NCBI GenBank assembly: GCA_002747735.1
Contig: PDQE01000075.1
Span: 1-26,862, forward strand
Direction of reading: 5' to 3'
DNA length: 26,862 nucleotides
Source of the DNA: Flavobacteriales bacterium
GTDB taxonomy: Bacteria > Bacteroidota > Bacteroidia > Flavobacteriales > Flavobacteriaceae
Positions 23,559 through 26,862 of this stretch are shown piece by piece (position 1 is the stretch's first letter; the number at the start of each line of letters is the position of its first letter). The translations under genes and the position numbers were made by a program. The notes below the pieces were generated by a model, which saw only the letters and a list, made by a program, of their open reading frames with translations, was not told the origin of the DNA and did not search any database.

Positions 23559-24711
23559 AGCCACCCGATTAAACAGTGTAGCGGAATACTATTTTTCTAA
23601 AAAATTACGTGAAGTAAGGCAATTAAAAGCTGCCGGAAAGCCTGTTATAAATATAGGTATAGGCAGCCCCGATCTGGACCCGCCATTAAGCGTAAGCCGG
23701 GCCATGCAACACACAATGGAGCAACACAATGTACACGGCTACCAGAGTTACCAAGGTTTACCGGAACTGCGTATGGCTATGGCCAATTATTACCAAAGAT
23801 ATTTTGATGTAAGCCTTAATCCGGATACTGAAATTTTGCCGCTTATGGGTTCCAAAGAAGGGATTATGCATATTTCCATGGCGTTTTTAAACAAAGGTGA
23901 TAAAGTGCTTATCCCCAACCCCGGCTACCCTACTTATACTTCGGTTACAAATTTACTGGAAGCCGAACCGGTGTTTTACAATCTGTTGGAAGAAAACAAT
24001 TGGCAACCGGATATAAATCAATTAGAAAAACAAGATTTGTCTAAAATAAAAATTATGTGGGTAAACTATCCGCATATGCCTACCGGGCAAACAGGAGATA
24101 AAAAGTTGTTTGAAAAGCTGGTGGCTTTTGCCAGAAAGCATGATATATTAATTGTAAATGACAATCCCTATAGTTTTATTTTAAATGATAATCCACTGAG
24201 TATTTTAAGCGTAGCCGGTGCAAAGGATATTGCTCTTGAGCTCAATTCGCTCAGTAAAACATTTAATATGGCCGGATGGCGAGTAGGGATGCTGTTGGGT
24301 AATGCTGCACTTTTAAAATCCGTTTTACAAGTCAAGAGCAATATGGATAGTGGAATGTTCTACGGTATTCAACAAGGAGCCATTGCCGCATTGGATGCTG
24401 ATGATAGTTGGATTAACAATTTAAACGCCGTTTATAAAAAACGAAGAAATATCGCCTGGCAAATTGCCGATGCTTTGAATTGTACTTATACTAAAAAAGC
24501 AGTGGGTTTGTTTGTTTGGGCTAAATTGCCTAATGGAAAAAATGCCAAAGAAGTAGCAGATGAATTATTGTATAAATACAATGTTTTTTTGGCTCCCGGA
24601 ACAATTTTTGGGTCAAACGGCGAGGGTTATATCCGTATTTCGCTATGCCTGCCGGAAGAAACACTGGTACAAGTATTAGACCGATTGCAAACCAAAAAAA
24701 CAGGGCAGTAA
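23548..24711 (+). CDS. Class I/II aminotransferase, probably aromatic amino acid
   Basis: A 387-residue fold-type I PLP enzyme. The substrate-side stretch is GIGSPDLDPP near residue 37. The PLP-contacting regions are MGSKEGIMH near 100 and NPGYPTY near 124. The internal-aldimine lysine is K237 in ELNSLSKTFNMAGWRVG. The carboxylate-binding arginine lies in GYIRISLCLPEE near the end. Placement between pheA and tyrA points to the final transamination of phenylpyruvate and 4-hydroxyphenylpyruvate to Phe and Tyr. The start ATG lies inside the end of pheA. An LL-diaminopimelate or alanine/aspartate aminotransferase label is the alternative from sequence alone. Confidence 0.88.
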   Translation: MIHRATRLNSVAEYYFSKKLREVRQLKAAGKPVINIGIGSPDLDPPLSVSRAMQHTMEQHNVHGYQSYQGLPELRMAMANYYQRYFDVSLNPDTEILPLMGSKEGIMHISMAFLNKGDKVLIPNPGYPTYTSVTNLLEAEPVFYNLLEENNWQPDINQLEKQDLSKIKIMWVNYPHMPTGQTGDKKLFEKLVAFARKHDILIVNDNPYSFILNDNPLSILSVAGAKDIALELNSLSKTFNMAGWRVGMLLGNAALLKSVLQVKSNMDSGMFYGIQQGAIAALDADDSWINNLNAVYKKRRNIAWQIADALNCTYTKKAVGLFVWAKLPNGKNAKEVADELLYKYNVFLAPGTIFGSNGEGYIRISLCLPEETLVQVLDRLQTKKTGQ

Positions 24712-24712
24712 A

Positions 24713-25564
24713 ATGGAAAAAGTAGTAGTCATTGGATTAGGGTTAATAGGTGGTTCCATGGCATTGGACTTAAAAAAATCTGGAGCGTATCAGATTATAG
24801 GTATAGATAGCAATCCCGAACATTTACAAAAAGCTAAGGAATTAAAAATTATAGATAAAACTGGTGACTATTCAACTTTAAAAAGTGCTGATGTGGTGAT
24901 TATTGCCGTGCCGGTTAATTATATACCGGCTGTTACATTAAAAGTTTTAGACAACATTGGTTTAAATACTTTGGTTTTTGATGTGGGTTCTGTAAAAGAA
25001 AATGTATGTAACAAGATAATAGATCATAAAAATCGGAAAAATTTTGTGGCCGCTCATCCTATTGCCGGTACAGAATATTCCGGACCCCAGGCGGCCTTTA
25101 CAGGCTTGTTTACGGAAAAAGTAAATATAATTTGTAACAAGGAACAAACTGATGTCGAGATTTTAGAAAGAACCCTTGTCCTGTTTGACTATCTACAGAT
25201 GAGAACCACTTTTATGGATGCCGCTGAACATGACAAACATATTGCTTACGTATCGCATTTGTCTCATATTAGTTCGTTTATGCTGGGTAAAACGGTCTTG
25301 GAAATAGAACCGGATGAAAAGAATATTTTTAACATGGCAGGTAGCGGTTTTCAATCTACCGTAAGACTGGCTAAGAGTTCACCGGTAACGTGGACCCCCA
25401 TTTTTATACAGAATAAAAAAAATATTTTAAAATCACTGGATGAATATATTAAGAATCTGGAATTATTTAGGCAACTTATTGACAAGGAATCAGGTGATGA
25501 AGTTTTTTCGGTAATGGAAAATACCAATCATATAAAAGAAGTCCTAAAAGGTATAGTTATTTAG
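24713..25564 (+). CDS. tyrA: Prephenate dehydrogenase
   Basis: A 283-residue monofunctional TyrA that oxidises prephenate to 4-hydroxyphenylpyruvate with NAD(P)+. The Rossmann motif GLGLIGGS is at residues 8-15. The conserved HPIAGTEYSGPQAA (about 115-128) holds a catalytic histidine, and the all-helical C-terminal dimerisation domain includes HIAYVSHLSHISSFML and MAGSGFQSTVRLAKSSPVTW. No ACT or mutase domain is fused. The start comes one base after the aminotransferase stop, and the DAHP synthase gene follows 52 bp later, so the operon is compact here. Confidence 0.95.
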   Translation: MEKVVVIGLGLIGGSMALDLKKSGAYQIIGIDSNPEHLQKAKELKIIDKTGDYSTLKSADVVIIAVPVNYIPAVTLKVLDNIGLNTLVFDVGSVKENVCNKIIDHKNRKNFVAAHPIAGTEYSGPQAAFTGLFTEKVNIICNKEQTDVEILERTLVLFDYLQMRTTFMDAAEHDKHIAYVSHLSHISSFMLGKTVLEIEPDEKNIFNMAGSGFQSTVRLAKSSPVTWTPIFIQNKKNILKSLDEYIKNLELFRQLIDKESGDEVFSVMENTNHIKEVLKGIVI

Positions 25565-25616
25565 GTTGTCAACATTAATTAAGCAAAAAAATATAGAATC
25601 GCTAACAACAAACATT

Positions 25617-26762
25617 ATGGAAAAAACAGATTTTTCAACCTGGCTTAAAAAAATGAATTTGAGCCATCCATTGGTCATAGCCGGGCCATGCAGTGCTGAA
25701 ACAGAAGAACAAGTATTAACTATTGCTCATCAGCTTAAAGAAACCGATACCACAGTATTTAGAGCGGGTATTTGGAAACCCAGAACCCGCCCCGGAAATT
25801 TTGAAGGCAACGGGGCTGTGGCATTGCCCTGGCTTACCAGAGTAAAGCAAGAAACCGGTTTGCTCACCACTGCTGAGATAGCTAATGCCCAACATGCAAA
25901 ACTGGCTATGGAATTTGACATAGATATTATTTGGATAGGGGCAAGGACTACCGTAAATCCTTTTGCAGTACAGGAAATAGCCGATGCCTTACAAGGTACA
26001 GATAAGATAGTATTAATTAAAAATCCGGTAAATCCGGACTTATCGCTTTGGATGGGGGCTATAGAAAGGATGTTTAAATCAGGGATAAAGAATTTAGGAG
26101 CTATTCACCGCGGTTTTTCCACTTTTAAAAACAGCAAATACAGAAACAATCCGCAGTGGCAGATTCCTATTGATTTGCAGCAAAAATATCCAACCCTGCC
26201 TATAATTTGTGATCCGTCGCATATTTGTGGAGAACGTGAGGGAATTTTTGATGTTTGCCAAACGGCATTAGACCTAAAATTTGATGGTTTAATGATAGAA
26301 ACCCATTATGACCCCGACAATGCCTGGAGTGATGCCAGACAACAAATCACACCCCAGCGTTTGGCTGAAATTACTAAGGCACTTCGGGTTAGAAAAGACC
26401 GTGTAGAAGAAGCAGATTCGTTAAGAAAACTGAAAACTTTGCGAAAAGAAGTCAATCAATTAGACAAACAACTTATTGAAATATTAGGCCAGAGAATGGA
26501 AGTAGTTGAAGGTATAGGGCGGGTAAAAAGAGAAGGCAACGTAGCCATATTACAACGAACTCAATGGGGCAAAGTAATGCAACGGGTTGTGGACCAGGCT
26601 AATGCACACGGCCTTAGTGAAGAGTTTATAGAAAAAGTGTTTAAGTCTATTCATCAAGAGTCTATAGACCATTTAACCCCCTTTCGGGGTACGTGCGGAA
26701 TTACTATTAAGAATAATCCTGTAATATTGTTTCCTATATTCGTTGCTATCTGGCAGATATGA
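25617..26762 (+). CDS. Bifunctional DAHP synthase / chorismate mutase (type II), with altered C-terminus
   Basis: A fused enzyme covering the first shikimate step (DAHP synthase, about residues 15-260) and chorismate mutase (AroQ, about 268-352). DAHP synthase motifs include VIAGPCSAETEEQ, FRAGIWKPRTRPGNFEG, IGARTTVNPF and CDPSHICGERE. The mutase half has LRKEVNQLDKQLIEILGQRMEVVEGIGRVKRE and ends normally at FIEKVFKSIHQESIDH. After that H (residue 352) the family normally ends within about ten residues, but here 29 unrelated residues follow (opening LTPFRGTCG). The start is the ATG giving MEKTDFSTWL; an upstream in-frame TTG would add 17 atypical residues. It closes the aromatic operon. Confidence 0.92.
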   Translation: MEKTDFSTWLKKMNLSHPLVIAGPCSAETEEQVLTIAHQLKETDTTVFRAGIWKPRTRPGNFEGNGAVALPWLTRVKQETGLLTTAEIANAQHAKLAMEFDIDIIWIGARTTVNPFAVQEIADALQGTDKIVLIKNPVNPDLSLWMGAIERMFKSGIKNLGAIHRGFSTFKNSKYRNNPQWQIPIDLQQKYPTLPIICDPSHICGEREGIFDVCQTALDLKFDGLMIETHYDPDNAWSDARQQITPQRLAEITKALRVRKDRVEEADSLRKLKTLRKEVNQLDKQLIEILGQRMEVVEGIGRVKREGNVAILQRTQWGKVMQRVVDQANAHGLSEEFIEKVFKSIHQESIDHLTPFRGTCGITIKNNPVILFPIFVAIWQI

Positions 26763-26834
26763 AAACCTGAGTTCGATTAATATTGTGACCACAGTTTTCT
26801 TTATTTTTGATTAGAAATTTTATGAAATTTTCGA

Positions 26835-26852
26835 GTAATATCGAGATATTAC
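26835..26852. repeat. Perfect 8 bp-arm palindrome at the right edge
   Basis: GTAATATC-GA-GATATTAC is a perfect inverted repeat, embedded between CGAG repeats. It lies in the non-coding DNA just past the altered end of the DAHP synthase-chorismate mutase gene. Function is unknown; it could be an operator-like site or part of a repeat that continues outside the window. Confidence 0.5.
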
Positions 26853-26862
26853 GAGGAGATTT

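Noticed and set aside
25566..25616. TTG start upstream of the DAHP synthase-chorismate mutase gene
   Set aside because: It adds 17 residues not seen in the family; the ATG at 25617 gives the usual beginning shortly before the HPLVIAGPCSAE motif.
26676..26690. CCCC/GGGG hairpin as an intrinsic terminator
   Set aside because: It is short, has no T-run after it, and lies within the open reading frame; it is mentioned only as the breakpoint of the altered tail.
26763..26800. GAGTTCGATTA as a tRNA T-loop
   Set aside because: No acceptor, D or anticodon arms can be built around it.

Overview
The window looks like a chromosomal segment from a gliding member of the Flavobacteriaceae (Bacteroidota). 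The DNA is AT-rich and genes lack Shine-Dalgarno sequences. Several upstream regions carry the Bacteroidota promoter box TAnnTTTG. The genes are typical of the group: gldA, a FecI/FecR/TonB-receptor locus, the ftsX-DUF3098-uppP-truB cluster, short-chain threonine dehydrogenase, and a fused DAHP synthase-chorismate mutase. No rRNA, tRNA, CRISPR array or transposase gene was seen.

Layout. 71-1524 (minus): a JmjC/cupin-like protein and a small lipoprotein. 1740-3346 (plus): threonine dehydrogenase and a thioredoxin-like protein, whose tail overlaps the convergent truB. 3323-5952 (minus): the compact operon ftsX, DUF3098, uppP, truB. 5993-7359 (minus): methylmalonyl-CoA epimerase and a tandem universal stress protein. 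7495-10619 (plus): rbfA, a LolC/E-type permease and a secreted beta-helix protein. 10718-12904: trpS and a small membrane protein, bracketed by two inverted copies of a palindromic, MITE-like repeat. 12234-13302: a gene-poor stretch with strong hairpins and a possible gene remnant. 13303-17413 (plus): ECF sigma factor, FecR anti-sigma factor and a TonB-dependent receptor with an N-terminal signalling domain. 17531-19463 (minus): gldA and a GT9 glycosyltransferase. 19675-22092 (minus): an exported S9 peptidase of glutamyl endopeptidase type. 22299-26762 (plus): the phenylalanine/tyrosine operon.

The most notable signal is upstream of that last operon. A consensus promoter (TTTG-N19-TACATTTG) is followed by a 29-residue leader ORF with eight consecutive Tyr/Phe codons. 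Next comes a perfect intrinsic terminator whose 5' arm can pair instead with a segment inside the leader ORF. This is the complete logic of ribosome-mediated transcription attenuation, placed in front of pheA, an aminotransferase, tyrA and DAHP synthase-chorismate mutase. These four genes supply the entry step of the shikimate pathway and most of the chorismate-to-Phe/Tyr branch, so a leader that reads both Tyr and Phe codons fits the operon's products.

Other points to check: the abnormal C-terminal tail of the DAHP synthase-chorismate mutase, near the right edge; a possibly leaderless rbfA transcript; and a terminator-like hairpin directly in front of a small membrane-protein gene.
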